Below, in pieces: positions 22,920 through 31,286 of a DNA stretch of 38,595 nucleotides; the first letter of the stretch is position 1; every line of letters begins with the position of its first letter. The position numbers and the translations under genes were made by a program. The DNA is from Deltaproteobacteria bacterium (lineage in GTDB: Bacteria; Desulfobacterota; Binatia; DP-6), in contig VBKJ01000195.1 in the NCBI GenBank assembly GCA_005879795.1, positions 1 to 38,595 on the forward strand. Reading direction: 5' to 3'. The notes under the pieces were generated by a model that worked only from the letters and a program-made list of their open reading frames with translations, searched no databases and was not told the origin of the DNA.

Positions 22920-23513
22920 CTACGCGCGCACCAGCGCGGCACCGGCCGCGAGGGCGTGGCGCCACTGCGCGTCCCCTTGTACCGCCGCCAGCGAGCGCGG
23001 CGGCTCGGGCGACTGGTCCTGCGCGCCGAGCGCGCGCTGCCACCAGCCGACGTCGTGCCAGCGCTCGTGCTTGTAGCCGACCGCGCGCAGCACCCCGGCT
23101 GGCGCGAAGCCCACCCGCTCGTGGAGCCCCACGCTCGCCGGGTTGGGGAGCGCGATGACGCCGACCGCGTTCCGGAAACCCTGCAGCGCGAGGCAGGCGA
23201 GGAGCGCGGTGTAGAGGCCGAGGCCTACGCCCTTGCGGTGGTGTTCGGCAAGCACGTACGCCGTCACCTCGACGGTCCACTGGTACGCGCGACGCGGGTG
23301 GAACCGCCCAGCGTACGCGTAGCCGAGGACGCGGCCGCGCTCCTCGCAGAGGAGCCAGGGACCGACCTCGAGGGTGCTCCGGACGCGCTGCCGGAACTCC
23401 TCCTCGGAGGGCGGCTCCGTCTCGAAGGAGATCGCGGTCTCGCGCACGTAGGGCGCGTAGATCGCGAGCATCGCGCCGGCGTCGGCCTCGTCGGCGAGGC
23501 GGATGACCACCAT
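22920..23513 (-). CDS. GNAT N-acetyltransferase, phosphinothricin-acetyltransferase-like
   Basis: A 197-residue acetyltransferase. IYAPYVRETAISFETEPPSE at the start, EVTAYVLAEHHRKGVGLGLY (acetyl-CoA pyrophosphate loop), then ALPNPASVGLHERVGFAPAG and GYKHERWHDVGWWQR are the bar/pat-type pattern. Members acetylate the amino group of phosphinothricin, methionine sulfoximine or related amino acids. The ATG at 23513 is preferred for its GAGG six bases upstream; an ATG at 23525 and a TTG at 23531 are alternatives. Divergent from the next crotonase. Confidence 0.88.
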   Translation of the reverse strand: MVVIRLADEADAGAMLAIYAPYVRETAISFETEPPSEEEFRQRVRSTLEVGPWLLCEERGRVLGYAYAGRFHPRRAYQWTVEVTAYVLAEHHRKGVGLGLYTALLACLALQGFRNAVGVIALPNPASVGLHERVGFAPAGVLRAVGYKHERWHDVGWWQRALGAQDQSPEPPRSLAAVQGDAQWRHALAAGAALVRA

Positions 23514-23593
23514 CGTCGTCCTCATACTCAAGCGGCCACGGGCACGCTATAGTCCCGCGCCGCGGGGCCTGCCGGCCCGAGAGGAGGCAAGCG

Positions 23594-24394
23594 ATGGCGA
23601 CCGACACCGAGGACCTGAAGTTCGAGCTCTCGGACCGGGTGGCGACGCTCACCCTCCACCGCCCCGAGAAGCTGAACGCCCTCTCTGAGGCGATGATCGC
23701 CGCCGGCATCGAGCACCTGCGGCACTGCGCCGGGGACGCGGAGGTGGGCGCCGTGGTCGTCACCGGCGCCGGGCGCGCATTCTGCGCGGGCGGCGACGTC
23801 TCCGCCATGGGCTCGGGCGCCAGGGAAGGCCTCACCTTCGAGCAGCGCGTCGACCGGCAGCGCGCCGGGCAAGAGCTCTCGCGGCTGCTGGCCGAGATGC
23901 CGAAGGTGACGATCGCCGCGGTGAACGGCGCGGTCGTGGGCGCGGGCCTCGGCATCGCCCTCTCCTGCGACCTCGTCTTCGCCTCCGACCGGGCGCGGTT
24001 CGGGACGGCCTTCGCGAAGGTGGGCTTCGGGGGCGACTACGGCACCACCTGGCAGCTCACCCGCCGGGTCGGCCCGGCCAAGGCGAAGGAGCTCTTCTTC
24101 CTGGCCGACCTCGTCCCGGCCGAGGAGGCCGCGGCGCTCGGGCTCGTGAACTGCGTCTTCCCGCACGACGCCTTCCTGGACGAGGTGCGCAAGATCGCCG
24201 CGCGCATCGCGCACGGGCCGCTCGTCAGCTACCGCTACATGAAGGAGAACGTGAACCTGTCGCTCACCGCCGACTTCCGCACCGTGCTCGACCGCGAGGC
24301 CGTGACGCACCTCCGCTGCGGCCAGACCGCGGACCATCGCGAGGGCGTCGCCGCCTTCCTCGAGAAGCGCGAGCCCCGCTTCCAGGGCCGGTGA
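23594..24394 (+). CDS. PaaG-like crotonase (enoyl-CoA isomerase/hydratase family)
   Basis: A 266-residue crotonase. FCAGGDVSAMG is the first oxyanion-hole motif and VGAGLGIALSCDLVFAS the second. TAFAKVGFGGDYGTTW lines up with the PaaG motif in which an Asp acts as the acid/base and the hydratase glutamates are missing. An isomerase on a ring-epoxide or unsaturated acyl-CoA, as in phenylacetate degradation, is a reasonable model, but no other paa genes are present. GAGAGGAGG precedes the ATG. The stop overlaps the GTG start of the VOC gene. Confidence 0.88.
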   Translation: MATDTEDLKFELSDRVATLTLHRPEKLNALSEAMIAAGIEHLRHCAGDAEVGAVVVTGAGRAFCAGGDVSAMGSGAREGLTFEQRVDRQRAGQELSRLLAEMPKVTIAAVNGAVVGAGLGIALSCDLVFASDRARFGTAFAKVGFGGDYGTTWQLTRRVGPAKAKELFFLADLVPAEEAAALGLVNCVFPHDAFLDEVRKIAARIAHGPLVSYRYMKENVNLSLTADFRTVLDREAVTHLRCGQTADHREGVAAFLEKREPRFQGR

Positions 24395-25146
24395 GCGCCG
24401 TGCACATCCGCCAGGTGGCGCTCGTCGCCCGCGAGCTGGAGCCGGTCGTCGCCGACCTGACGGCCGTGCTCGGCATCGAGGTCGCGTTCCGCGACCCGGG
24501 CGTGGCCGCGTTCGGCCTGCACAACGCCGTCATGCCGATCGGCGAGACCTTCCTCGAGGTCGTCTCGCCCGTGCGCGAGGGCACCACCGCCGGCCGCCTG
24601 CTCGACAAGCGGGGCGGCGACGGCGGCTACATGGTGATCCTGCAGACGGCGGACCTGCGCGCCGACCGTGCGCGCCTCGGCGCGCTCGGCGTGCGCACCG
24701 TCTGGGAGGTCGAGCTCGACGATATCGCGACCGTCCACCTGCATCCGCGTGACATCGGCGGCGCCATCGTCTCCCTCGACCAGCCCGTGCCGCCGGAGTC
24801 GTGGCGCTGGGGCGGGTCCGAGTGGCGGGCGAAGGCCCGCACCGACGTCGTGCGCGGCATCGCGAGCGTGACCATCCAGGCGGACGATCCGCCGCGCATG
24901 GCGGCGCGCTGGGCGGAGGTGCTCGGGCTGCCGGCGCCCCGGCGCCCCGACGCCGCGGTCACGCTCGGGCTCGCGCCGGGTGCCATCCGCTTCGTGCCGG
25001 TCGCCGACGGCCGCGGCGAGGGCGTGTGCGCCCTCGGCGTCACGGCGACGGATGCCGCGCGCGCCCTCGTGGTGGCGCGGGCGCGGGGGCTCCCGGTGTC
25101 GGGGAGGAGCGTGTCGATGGGCGGGGTGCGTGTGGAGCTGGAGTAG
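24391..25146 (+). CDS. VOC-superfamily (glyoxalase-like) protein
   Basis: A 251-residue protein of two betaalphabetabetabeta units. The first begins IRQVALVARELEPVVADLTA and the second RGIASVTIQADDPPRMAARW, as in vicinal-oxygen-chelate proteins. LHNAVMPIGETFLEVVSPV supplies the conserved Glu of the first unit, but a full His/Glu metal set is not obvious. Possible roles are an epimerase, lyase or dioxygenase acting on the product of the preceding crotonase. The GTG start overlaps the crotonase stop by 4 nt, so both are coupled. Confidence 0.82.
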   Translation: MSAVHIRQVALVARELEPVVADLTAVLGIEVAFRDPGVAAFGLHNAVMPIGETFLEVVSPVREGTTAGRLLDKRGGDGGYMVILQTADLRADRARLGALGVRTVWEVELDDIATVHLHPRDIGGAIVSLDQPVPPESWRWGGSEWRAKARTDVVRGIASVTIQADDPPRMAARWAEVLGLPAPRRPDAAVTLGLAPGAIRFVPVADGRGEGVCALGVTATDAARALVVARARGLPVSGRSVSMGGVRVELE

Positions 25147-25157
25147 CGGCCGCCGGT

Positions 25158-25943
25158 TCAGTGGAAGTAGTGCCCGGCGTTCACGTCGAGCGCCTGGCCC
25201 GTCACCGCGCGTGACAGGTCCGAGGCGAAGAAGACGACCGCCGCGGCCACGTCGTCCGAGTCGGGGATGCGGCCCAGCGCCGTGCGCGACGCGATCTCGG
25301 CGTACACCGCCGCGGGCGTCGATCCCTGCTGCGCGGCGAGCTGCTCGAAGTAGCGCTCGAGCGCCGGCCCCCAGATGTAACCGGGGACGACCGAGTTGAC
25401 GCGGATGCCCGCGGCGCCCAGCTCCTTCGCCAGGGTCTGCACGGCGGAGACGAGCGCGGCCTTGGAGGCCGCATAGCCCCCGAAGCGGGGCTCGATGACG
25501 CGCATCGACATGGAGCCGATCATGACGATGCACCCGCCGCCCTGCGCCTTCATGCGCGGGATGACGGCCTGCGAGAGCTGGACCGCGCCGAAGAGGTTCA
25601 CGTCGAAGATGCGCCGCCAGTCCTCCATGCTCGCCTCCTCCACCGGCTCGTAGGGCGCGGAGCGGAAGGCGTTGTTGACGAGCACGTCGATGCGCCCGAG
25701 CTCGGCGTGCGCCGCGTCGGCGAGGCGGCGGCAGTCCTCCGGCCGCGCCACGTCGGTCGGGACGGGGAGCGCGCGCCGGCCGAGGGCGCGCACCTCGGCC
25801 GCGACCCCCTCGAGCGCCGCCCCCGTGCGCGCCGCCAGCACCACGTCCGCCCCCTCGCGCGCGCAGGCGAGTGCGATCGCGCGCCCGAGCCCGGGGCCGA
25901 TGCCCGACACGATCGCGACGCGGTCCTGGAGGAGGCCTCTCAT
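25158..25943 (-). CDS. Short-chain dehydrogenase/reductase (SDR)
   Basis: A 261-residue SDR. The glycine motif is variant, SGIGPGLG instead of TGxxxGIG. NNAF replaces NNAG, MIGSMSM carries the catalytic Ser, and YAASK gives Tyr and Lys. The C-terminus (SRAVTGQALDVNAGHYFH) is the usual FabG-type end. The AARTG after strand 2 suggests NADP(H). The ATG overlaps the stop of the LLM oxidoreductase gene (ATGA), so the two flavin/nicotinamide enzymes are coproduced. The variant motifs suggest a specialised subfamily. Confidence 0.87.
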   Translation of the reverse strand: MRGLLQDRVAIVSGIGPGLGRAIALACAREGADVVLAARTGAALEGVAAEVRALGRRALPVPTDVARPEDCRRLADAAHAELGRIDVLVNNAFRSAPYEPVEEASMEDWRRIFDVNLFGAVQLSQAVIPRMKAQGGGCIVMIGSMSMRVIEPRFGGYAASKAALVSAVQTLAKELGAAGIRVNSVVPGYIWGPALERYFEQLAAQQGSTPAAVYAEIASRTALGRIPDSDDVAAAVVFFASDLSRAVTGQALDVNAGHYFH

Positions 25944-27064
25944 CGGCGCGCCGCCGCGCGCATGCGCGCCGTCGAGTGGACGGGACTCTCGTCGAAGCGC
26001 GGGATCACCTCGCGCCCGAAGAGCTCGATCGTGTGGAGGGCCACCTCCTGCGGCTGACGCGAGGCGAGCAGGCCGAAGATCAGCTGGTCGCAGCCGACGT
26101 CGGCGTACAACTGGACGCCGCGCGCCACCTCGTCGGGGTCGCCGACCAGGCGGTTGCCGGTGCGGATGCGCTCCTCGAGCGTCGCGGCATCGGGCTCGGG
26201 GATGAGCCGCGGCCACTCTGGCACGCCCGGCGGGCGCGGGAAGGTGTCGAGGTACCGGAAGACGAGGCTCGTGTGGTAGCTGCTCCCCATCGCCATGGCG
26301 ACGGCGCGCGCCTTCTGCCGGTCCTCCATGCACACGAGCTGGGTCACGCAGGCGACGTTGTCGTTCACGTAGGCGCCGATCGGCTCGGCGTGGCGGATCG
26401 TGTCCTTGTAAGTGCGGATGAGGGGCTCGAACTCGCGCGGCGTCCCGAGCGAGAAGCAGAGCGCGCCCAGGCCGAGGCGGGCTGCCTTCTCGAAGGTCGA
26501 CGGGCTGCCGCACGCCACCCAGAGCGGCGGGTGCGGGCGCGTCCACGGCTTGGGGAGCACGTTGCGCGCCGGCATGGAGAAGAAGCGGCCCTCGTAGCCG
26601 TACGGCGTCTCGCGCCACATGCGCAGGATCTCGCGCAGCGCCTCGTCGAACATGGCGCGCGTGGTCTCCCCGTCGGGGATGCCGAAGCCCCTGAACTCCG
26701 TCGACGACGAGCCTCGCCCGGTGCCGAACTCGAAACGGCCCTCGCTGAGATGGTCGAGCATGGCGACCCGCTCGGCGACGCGTGCCGGATGGTTCACGGG
26801 TGGGGTCAGGTTCCAGATCGCCGAGCCGACGTGGATGCGCCTGGTGCGAGCCGCGATGAAGGGCAGCACGATCTCCGACGCCGAGAGATGCGAGTACTCC
26901 TCCAGGAAGTGGTGCTCGACCGACCAGACGTACTTGAAGCCGTGGCGGTCGCACGCCTCGGCCAGCTCGACCTCGCGCAGGAGGCGCGTGTGCTCGGCGC
27001 CGGCGGGGTCGACCTCGACCTCGTGGCGCGGGACGTGCGCCTGGACGAAGAGGCCGAACTCCAT
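25940..27064 (-). CDS. LLM-class flavin-dependent oxidoreductase
   Basis: A 374-residue luciferase-like TIM barrel (MEFGLFVQAHVPRHEVEVDP, FKYVWSVEHHFLEEYSHLSA, HVGSAIWNLTP, RFEFGTGRGSSSTEF, PLWVACGSPSTFEKAARLGL). The EHHF stretch is typical of the alkanal monooxygenase/F420 group. It uses FMN or F420; which one cannot be told. The end overlaps the SDR gene, implying an operon. The 278 nt upstream, to the methyltransferase start, hold no gene. A 7-bp GC hairpin (27262-27279) and a weak GTGAGAA/TTCTCAC repeat (27137-27179) are the only structures seen there. Confidence 0.88.
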   Translation of the reverse strand: MEFGLFVQAHVPRHEVEVDPAGAEHTRLLREVELAEACDRHGFKYVWSVEHHFLEEYSHLSASEIVLPFIAARTRRIHVGSAIWNLTPPVNHPARVAERVAMLDHLSEGRFEFGTGRGSSSTEFRGFGIPDGETTRAMFDEALREILRMWRETPYGYEGRFFSMPARNVLPKPWTRPHPPLWVACGSPSTFEKAARLGLGALCFSLGTPREFEPLIRTYKDTIRHAEPIGAYVNDNVACVTQLVCMEDRQKARAVAMAMGSSYHTSLVFRYLDTFPRPPGVPEWPRLIPEPDAATLEERIRTGNRLVGDPDEVARGVQLYADVGCDQLIFGLLASRQPQEVALHTIELFGREVIPRFDESPVHSTARMRAAARR

Positions 27065-27342
27065 CCCGCGGCGCGTAGCCGAGCCCGCGCGCGATTGTCA
27101 AGGATTGGCTCCGTCGTCACGACTACCAAACCCTCCGTGAGAATCGTCAGCGGCTCGACTGCCGGAGAGTCGTTCTCACCCACATGAGCGCGGACATGCT
27201 GAGCCGCCACTCCGAGGCCGATATGGGAGTGCGTGGATGACGGGCAGGTTATCGTCTCGTCGGGGCGCGCCGGCGCCCCTCATGAGGCGGCTGGCGCTGC
27301 CGTGGGCTTCGCTTTACCTTCGTGGTCGAGGCTAGCCGCCCG

Positions 27343-28125
27343 GTGAGCACCCAAGGCCACACTTCCGATCCAGAGATTCTTGAGCGACGCACGCTCCACC
27401 GCGACCACCGCCGGCTCGCGGCGGCCCTCCGGCCGGGCATGGCAGTGCTGGATGTCGGTTGTGGAACAGGAGCGATCACGGCCGGCGTCGCGCAGGCAGT
27501 GGGACCGCGAGGTCGCGTCCTTGGTATCGACCGCGATCCCAAGCTGCTCCGACTCGCCCGAGAGCGCTTTTCCCACGTTCCCGGCTTGTCCTTTGAGGAA
27601 TGCGATGCGCTCGCCCTTGCCGTGATGGGGCAATTCGACATCGTGACCGCTGCTCGGACGCTACAGTGGATTGACCGACCGGAATGCGCACTGGAGCGGA
27701 TGCGGGCGGCAGCGAAGCCTGGCGGCCTCGTCATCGTACTGGACTACAACCACTCCCGGCTGGCCTGGGACCCGCCGCCGCCGACCCCCGTTCGGCGCTT
27801 CTACGAGGCCTTCCTCAAGTGGCGGGCGGCGAACGGCTGGGACAACATGCTTGGCGACCGCCTGCCTGCTCTGTACGCAGACGCGGGTCTCACGCAGATT
27901 GCATCGAGCACCGAGGACGAGGTCGCTCGTCGCGGCGAACCGGAATTCGAAGCCGCACTCAGAATCTGGCAGCGCGTGATGGAGACGCTGGGCACCACGA
28001 TCCTTTCGGGTGGCTCCTTGGATGCGACGGAACTCGCGGCCGCGCTGGATGCCTATACGCGCTGGGGTCGCGACCATGCGCAGGGTCAGCAGATGGTACT
28101 GCGCGCCGTTGAGGGCCGAGCGTGA
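27343..28125 (+). CDS. Class I SAM-dependent methyltransferase
   Basis: A 260-residue methyltransferase: motif I VLDVGCGTGAITAG, motif II GIDRDPKLLRLAR and motif IV FDIVTAARTLQWI. LKPGG-like AKPGGLVIVLDYN follows. UbiE/COQ5-like pattern; no substrate clue. GTG at 27343 is chosen, with GTG at 27322 as an alternative; neither has a good ribosome-binding site. Base composition is a little lower in GC than the catabolic genes to the left, in line with the accessory character of 27-34 kb. Confidence 0.85.
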   Translation: MSTQGHTSDPEILERRTLHRDHRRLAAALRPGMAVLDVGCGTGAITAGVAQAVGPRGRVLGIDRDPKLLRLARERFSHVPGLSFEECDALALAVMGQFDIVTAARTLQWIDRPECALERMRAAAKPGGLVIVLDYNHSRLAWDPPPPTPVRRFYEAFLKWRAANGWDNMLGDRLPALYADAGLTQIASSTEDEVARRGEPEFEAALRIWQRVMETLGTTILSGGSLDATELAAALDAYTRWGRDHAQGQQMVLRAVEGRA

Positions 28126-28271
28126 CTCTTCGGCGGCCAGGACCGCCGCTGACTCGTCGCGGCCGGTGCCCGCACCTGAAGGGCTCGTCTCCCCGCAGGA
28201 CGCCGAGTATCTTGCGAACCCGCTCGACTTTTCCGGCCGAAGGTCTATAGGGCCGCCTGGGAGAAGGGCTA

Positions 28272-28838
28272 ATGCCGGGCAATGCTCGGCGGGAAGCGGA
28301 GAGACCGCCCTGGTTCGCGGTGATCGGGACGATCACCCTCGCGCCTCTCTTCGCAGGATCGGTGATCGTGCTCGGTCCGTACCTCCTGTCAGGTTGGAAG
28401 CTCGACGCGCCGTTCTTCGGCTGGGCTCCGTCGAGATGGATTGGCGGCGCGCTCGTGATCGTGCCCATTCCACCGCTCCTCGACTTCTTGGTGCGCTTCG
28501 TGCGCGAGGGGCACGGGACGCCGGCACCGTTCGCCCCACCCCGGCGCCTCGTCGTCGGCGGAGCGTTCCGATACGTGCGCAATCCGGCCTACCTCTGCGC
28601 CGTGTCCATCATCCTCGGGCAGGGACTCTTCCTCACCAGCACGAGCGTGCTGGTCTACGCAGCCGTCGTCGCGCTCGCCTTTCACCTCTTCGTGGTCCTC
28701 TACGAGGAGCCCACGCTGCGCGAGACGTTCGGCACGGAGTACATGGCCTACTGCCGTGAGGTTCCCCGGTGGATTCCGCGCCTGACTCCTGCGATTCGAG
28801 GCCACGCCCAGGACCAGGGCGCCCGCCAGGGCCGATGA
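28272..28838 (+). CDS. Isoprenylcysteine carboxyl methyltransferase-family (ICMT/PEMT-like) membrane protein
   Basis: A 188-residue membrane protein with about four hydrophobic segments. The C-terminal GAFRYVRNPAYLCAVSIILG and YEEPTLRETFGTEYMAYCRE, PRWIPRL are the hallmark SAM-binding and membrane-bound motifs of the ICMT/PEMT family. Bacterial members methylate lipids or small membrane substrates. TATAGG at about 28246 and a GAAGGG just before the ATG are the visible control elements. It is convergent with the degenerate DCC gene; the two ends nearly meet. Confidence 0.85.
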   Translation: MPGNARREAERPPWFAVIGTITLAPLFAGSVIVLGPYLLSGWKLDAPFFGWAPSRWIGGALVIVPIPPLLDFLVRFVREGHGTPAPFAPPRRLVVGGAFRYVRNPAYLCAVSIILGQGLFLTSTSVLVYAAVVALAFHLFVVLYEEPTLRETFGTEYMAYCREVPRWIPRLTPAIRGHAQDQGARQGR

Positions 28839-29054
28839 CCACAAGACGGCGCTGCCAGGATCGCGCGCACTCCCCAGGAACGTGCAGCCGCGCTCGAGGC
28901 GCCCGGGCGCCCGAGGGACGCGCTGCGAACCTGGTCGCGCAGGGGTGAACAAGCCCGACCCGAGGCCGTCGCAGCGGTGCAGGCGCTCCACCCGTCGCCG
29001 GCAGAAGGCACAGGCGCCGTCGTAGATCAGGCTGGCGGGTCCCGGGCTCGTCAT
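28839..29054 (-). pseudogene. Degenerate DCC-family thiol-disulfide oxidoreductase
   Basis: The start is clear: ATG overlapping the stop of the upstream membrane-protein gene, then SLIYDGACAFCRRRVERLHR, the YDGxCxxC motif of DCC proteins. After about 35 residues the family pattern leaves this frame: SPLRDQVRSASLGRPGAS, the expected next block, appears in another frame. LERGCTFLGS is then back in the first. The first frame lacks a proper stop and runs into the convergent gene. Two compensating indels, or decay of the 3' half, would explain this. The 3' boundary is approximate. A sequencing error cannot be excluded. Confidence 0.5.
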
Positions 29055-29404
29055 CGTCCCTCGACCGCGACGACGGCGCCAGCGACGCCCAGCGTGAAGG
29101 CGAAGAAGTGAAAGCCGCCATGCCAGAGCGCCTCCCCGACGAGGACGATCCAGCCGACGACGCTCACGACCGTGGCGAGCCAGACGACGGGGATGCGGAG
29201 GACCCCGAGGACCCCGGCTGCCATCAGGAGGCCGGCGGCGACGGCCGAGAGTCCCGCGGCGTGCCAGCCGACCGGGCCGCCGAACGCTGCGGGCCCATAG
29301 GGGTAGAGCACCGTGCCGACCACCTCGTGCGCGAGCCCCACGTGCGCGACGAGCACCGCGCCCGAACAGGCGACCGCCTGGCGCCGCGAGACGAGGGCAC
29401 TCAT
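29051..29404 (-). CDS. Small integral membrane protein, unrecognised family
   Basis: A 117-residue protein with about four hydrophobic helices (VACSGAVLVAHVGLAHEVVG, HAAGLSAVAAGLLMAAGVLG, VVWLATVVSVVGWIVLVGEA and FAFTLGVAGAVVAV). Histidines in WHGGFHFF and VGLAHEVV could bind a metal or haem. The gene lies in a minus-strand run with NnrU and GbsR (97 nt after NnrU) and overlaps the DCC remnant by 4 nt. I do not recognise the family; a role in a small membrane redox unit is inference. Confidence 0.68.
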   Translation of the reverse strand: MSALVSRRQAVACSGAVLVAHVGLAHEVVGTVLYPYGPAAFGGPVGWHAAGLSAVAAGLLMAAGVLGVLRIPVVWLATVVSVVGWIVLVGEALWHGGFHFFAFTLGVAGAVVAVEGR

Positions 29405-29501
29405 TGATGTCCTTCGCGCACACTCACGCGCCCACCTCTGCGGAGGTCCCGCGGTGGCGCCGGTACATCTCAGTGCCAGGGGACCGGGGCGCCCATCGTC
29501 C

Positions 29502-30290
29502 CTACGTGTGCACCGTGACGGCGGCTCCCAGGCGCCGGGCCCGCCGCGCGCTCTGCCAGGCGAAGATCCCCGCGCCGCCAATGACGGTGGCGATCACCCA
29601 GACGCCGCCGTTCGCGAAGATCGAGCCGTGCACCGCGCGGAGCGCGACGGCGACCGCCAGCCCCGTGGCGAACGCGCCGAGGGGGAACTCGCGCCAGACG
29701 AAGCGCTGCCGCCCGGCGAGGATCGCCGCGAATGGCATCGCCGACGTCGCGGCCAGGTAGTCGGCGTACGGCTTACCGGCGCGGGCCAGGAGCTTCGCGT
29801 CCTGGTGTCGAGCCCCGACGATGGTGACGAGCGCCAAGCCGGCGAAGCCGACCGTCCCGATCAGGCGTGTCGCGAGGAGGGCGTGGGCCAGCGCGAACAG
29901 CGCCAGGCCGCCGAAGAACGGGTGGCGCGTGATGCGCTCGACGCCCTGCGGCGCGCGGACCGTCCCGGCGAGGTGGTCGTACGGCGACCCGACATAGGTC
30001 GCCGATCCCGCGCTCACGAGGACGATCCCCGTCACGCTGAGGGCCATCAGGGCCCCGCGGAGCGCCGCCACGTCCGCCAGGGCGAGTCCCGTCGCCCCCT
30101 CGTTGCGGTGCGCCGCGAAGTAGGCGATCGCGACCGCGAACGCGGCGGATGCGACCACCGAGAAGAGCGCCGTGAAACCATGCTCCCCGAGCCGAGCCAC
30201 CAGGGCGGCGCGAACCCGTCGGGTCGCGAGGCCGACGTGGGTGGCGCCGAAGACGAGCCAGAGAAGGGCGGCGGTGAGGGCGGGTTCCAT
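29502..30290 (-). CDS. NnrU-family membrane protein
   Basis: A 262-residue membrane protein with 6-7 hydrophobic segments. VERITRHPFFGGLALFALAH is the conserved NnrU/ICMT-like motif, and GARHQDAKLLARAGKPYADY follows as in NnrU proteins linked to nitrite and nitric-oxide reduction. No nir or nor genes lie in the window, so a link to nitrogen oxides is unproven. The ATG is 3 nt after the stop of the GbsR-type regulator gene, so the pair is cotranscribed from the promoter at about 30873-30901. Confidence 0.82.
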   Translation of the reverse strand: MEPALTAALLWLVFGATHVGLATRRVRAALVARLGEHGFTALFSVVASAAFAVAIAYFAAHRNEGATGLALADVAALRGALMALSVTGIVLVSAGSATYVGSPYDHLAGTVRAPQGVERITRHPFFGGLALFALAHALLATRLIGTVGFAGLALVTIVGARHQDAKLLARAGKPYADYLAATSAMPFAAILAGRQRFVWREFPLGAFATGLAVAVALRAVHGSIFANGGVWVIATVIGGAGIFAWQSARRARRLGAAVTVHT

Positions 30291-30293
30291 GGG

Positions 30294-30848
30294 TCAGCTC
30301 CTTTCCGACGTCCTCGGCGGGACCATGCGGAGGACGTTCTTCACGGTCTCGGGCTCGAACGATTGCCCCTGCGCGAAGGCCCCGACGCCAGCGTCGACGG
30401 CGGCGAAGAAGGCGCGGAGCGCCCCGAGCCGCTTCGTCATGAACCCCGCGGTCACGCGCTCCGACGCATCCTGCTTGCGGCCGTGCCGCTCGGTGAGCGC
30501 GCGCTCGGTCTCGGCGACGGTGGCCAGCACCTGGCGCAGGTTCCAGCGAAAGCGGCGCTCCATGATCTCCTGCATGACGCGCCAGAAATCCGTTGCCGCT
30601 TCGTAGTGGTCCTTGCGCGAGCCGGCCACGTGGGTGCGGCGGACCAGGTGCCACTCGACCAGCCCGCGGATGTTGACCGAGATGTTGCTCTTGCTCTGCT
30701 CGAGCTCGACCGCGATCTCTTCCAGCGCGAGCGGACGCTGGTGGAGATAGAGGAGGGCGAAGATGCGGCCCTGGAGCTGGGTGAGGACGCCCGAGGTCGC
30801 GGCCGCTGCCCCGATGCCATCGACGAAGATGCCGGTCGGTCGGTCCAT
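30294..30848 (-). CDS. GbsR/MarR-type transcriptional regulator
   Basis: A 184-residue winged-helix regulator. TQLQGRIFALLYLHQRPLAL, EEIAVELEQSKSNISVNIRG and WHLVRRTHVAGSRKDHYEA are the GbsR pattern, in which the SNISVNIRGL helix reads DNA. A long helical C-terminus (about 80-184) makes the dimer. It is first in an operon with NnrU and the small membrane protein, and a perfect palindrome lies in its own promoter, suggesting autorepression. The inducer is unknown. Confidence 0.87.
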   Translation of the reverse strand: MDRPTGIFVDGIGAAAATSGVLTQLQGRIFALLYLHQRPLALEEIAVELEQSKSNISVNIRGLVEWHLVRRTHVAGSRKDHYEAATDFWRVMQEIMERRFRWNLRQVLATVAETERALTERHGRKQDASERVTAGFMTKRLGALRAFFAAVDAGVGAFAQGQSFEPETVKNVLRMVPPRTSERS

Positions 30849-30872
30849 GGCCAGCCTCGTGTCTGTTCGGTG

Positions 30873-30901
30873 TGTTTAGATGTTTCTGAACGTTCAGTCA
30901 A
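30873..30901 (-). promoter_or_regulatory. Promoter with embedded operator palindrome for the GbsR-NnrU operon
   Basis: On the minus strand TTGACT (30901-30896) and a weak TAAACA (30878-30873) are 17 nt apart. Inside the spacer and touching the -35 box is the perfect palindrome CTGAACGTTCAG (30886-30896, running one base to each side of its centre). A repressor bound here would block RNA polymerase. The region is AT-rich relative to its surroundings. Confidence 0.6.
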
Positions 30902-31286
30902 GTGCCCTGCACTCGATGCACGCCTCCAGGTCGCCGTAGGAGCGTCGTCGCAGATGAGACAACACCCACGCCGACCGTTTTGCCGGGAATCTCGCGGTTC
31001 ACCCGGGTCTGTGCCTATGACCGACCCGGGACGACCCTCGGCACCCAGGAGCTAAGCCGGAGCTCGCCGGGTAACCCATGCCGCGGACCGCGAAGGACGC
31101 GGCCGCGGACCTTGATCGGCTGCTGCGCAAGCTGGAGTTGGCTTGGGTAGCGGGAGCGCGAAAGCTCGGTGGCGATAGTTCCACGGGGGCGCTCACAGCC
31201 CGCACCTTCGCCTCCGCCAGCCCCTCCGCCTCCCCGGATCGCCGTTCTCGCGGCGTCCGGGGTGGCGGCTTCGCTGTCTGATTCGC
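30902..31286. other. Gene-poor interval of about 385 bp
   Basis: No convincing gene. A 67-codon plus-strand reading frame at 31078-31281 begins MPRTAKDAAADLDRLLRKLE, which could form a helix. It has no ribosome-binding site and its second half is low-complexity Ser/Arg/Ala, so it is not called. No repeat, tRNA or terminator was recognised. Confidence 0.5.

Noticed and set aside
27262-27279. GGGGCGC-gccg-GCGCCCC hairpin as a terminator
   Set aside because: No T-run follows on either strand and no gene ends just before it; GC-rich hairpins are common by chance here.
31078-31281. 67-codon plus-strand frame beginning MPRTAKDAAADLDRLLRKLE
   Set aside because: No ribosome-binding site, low-complexity second half and no recognised family; kept only as a note on the interval.
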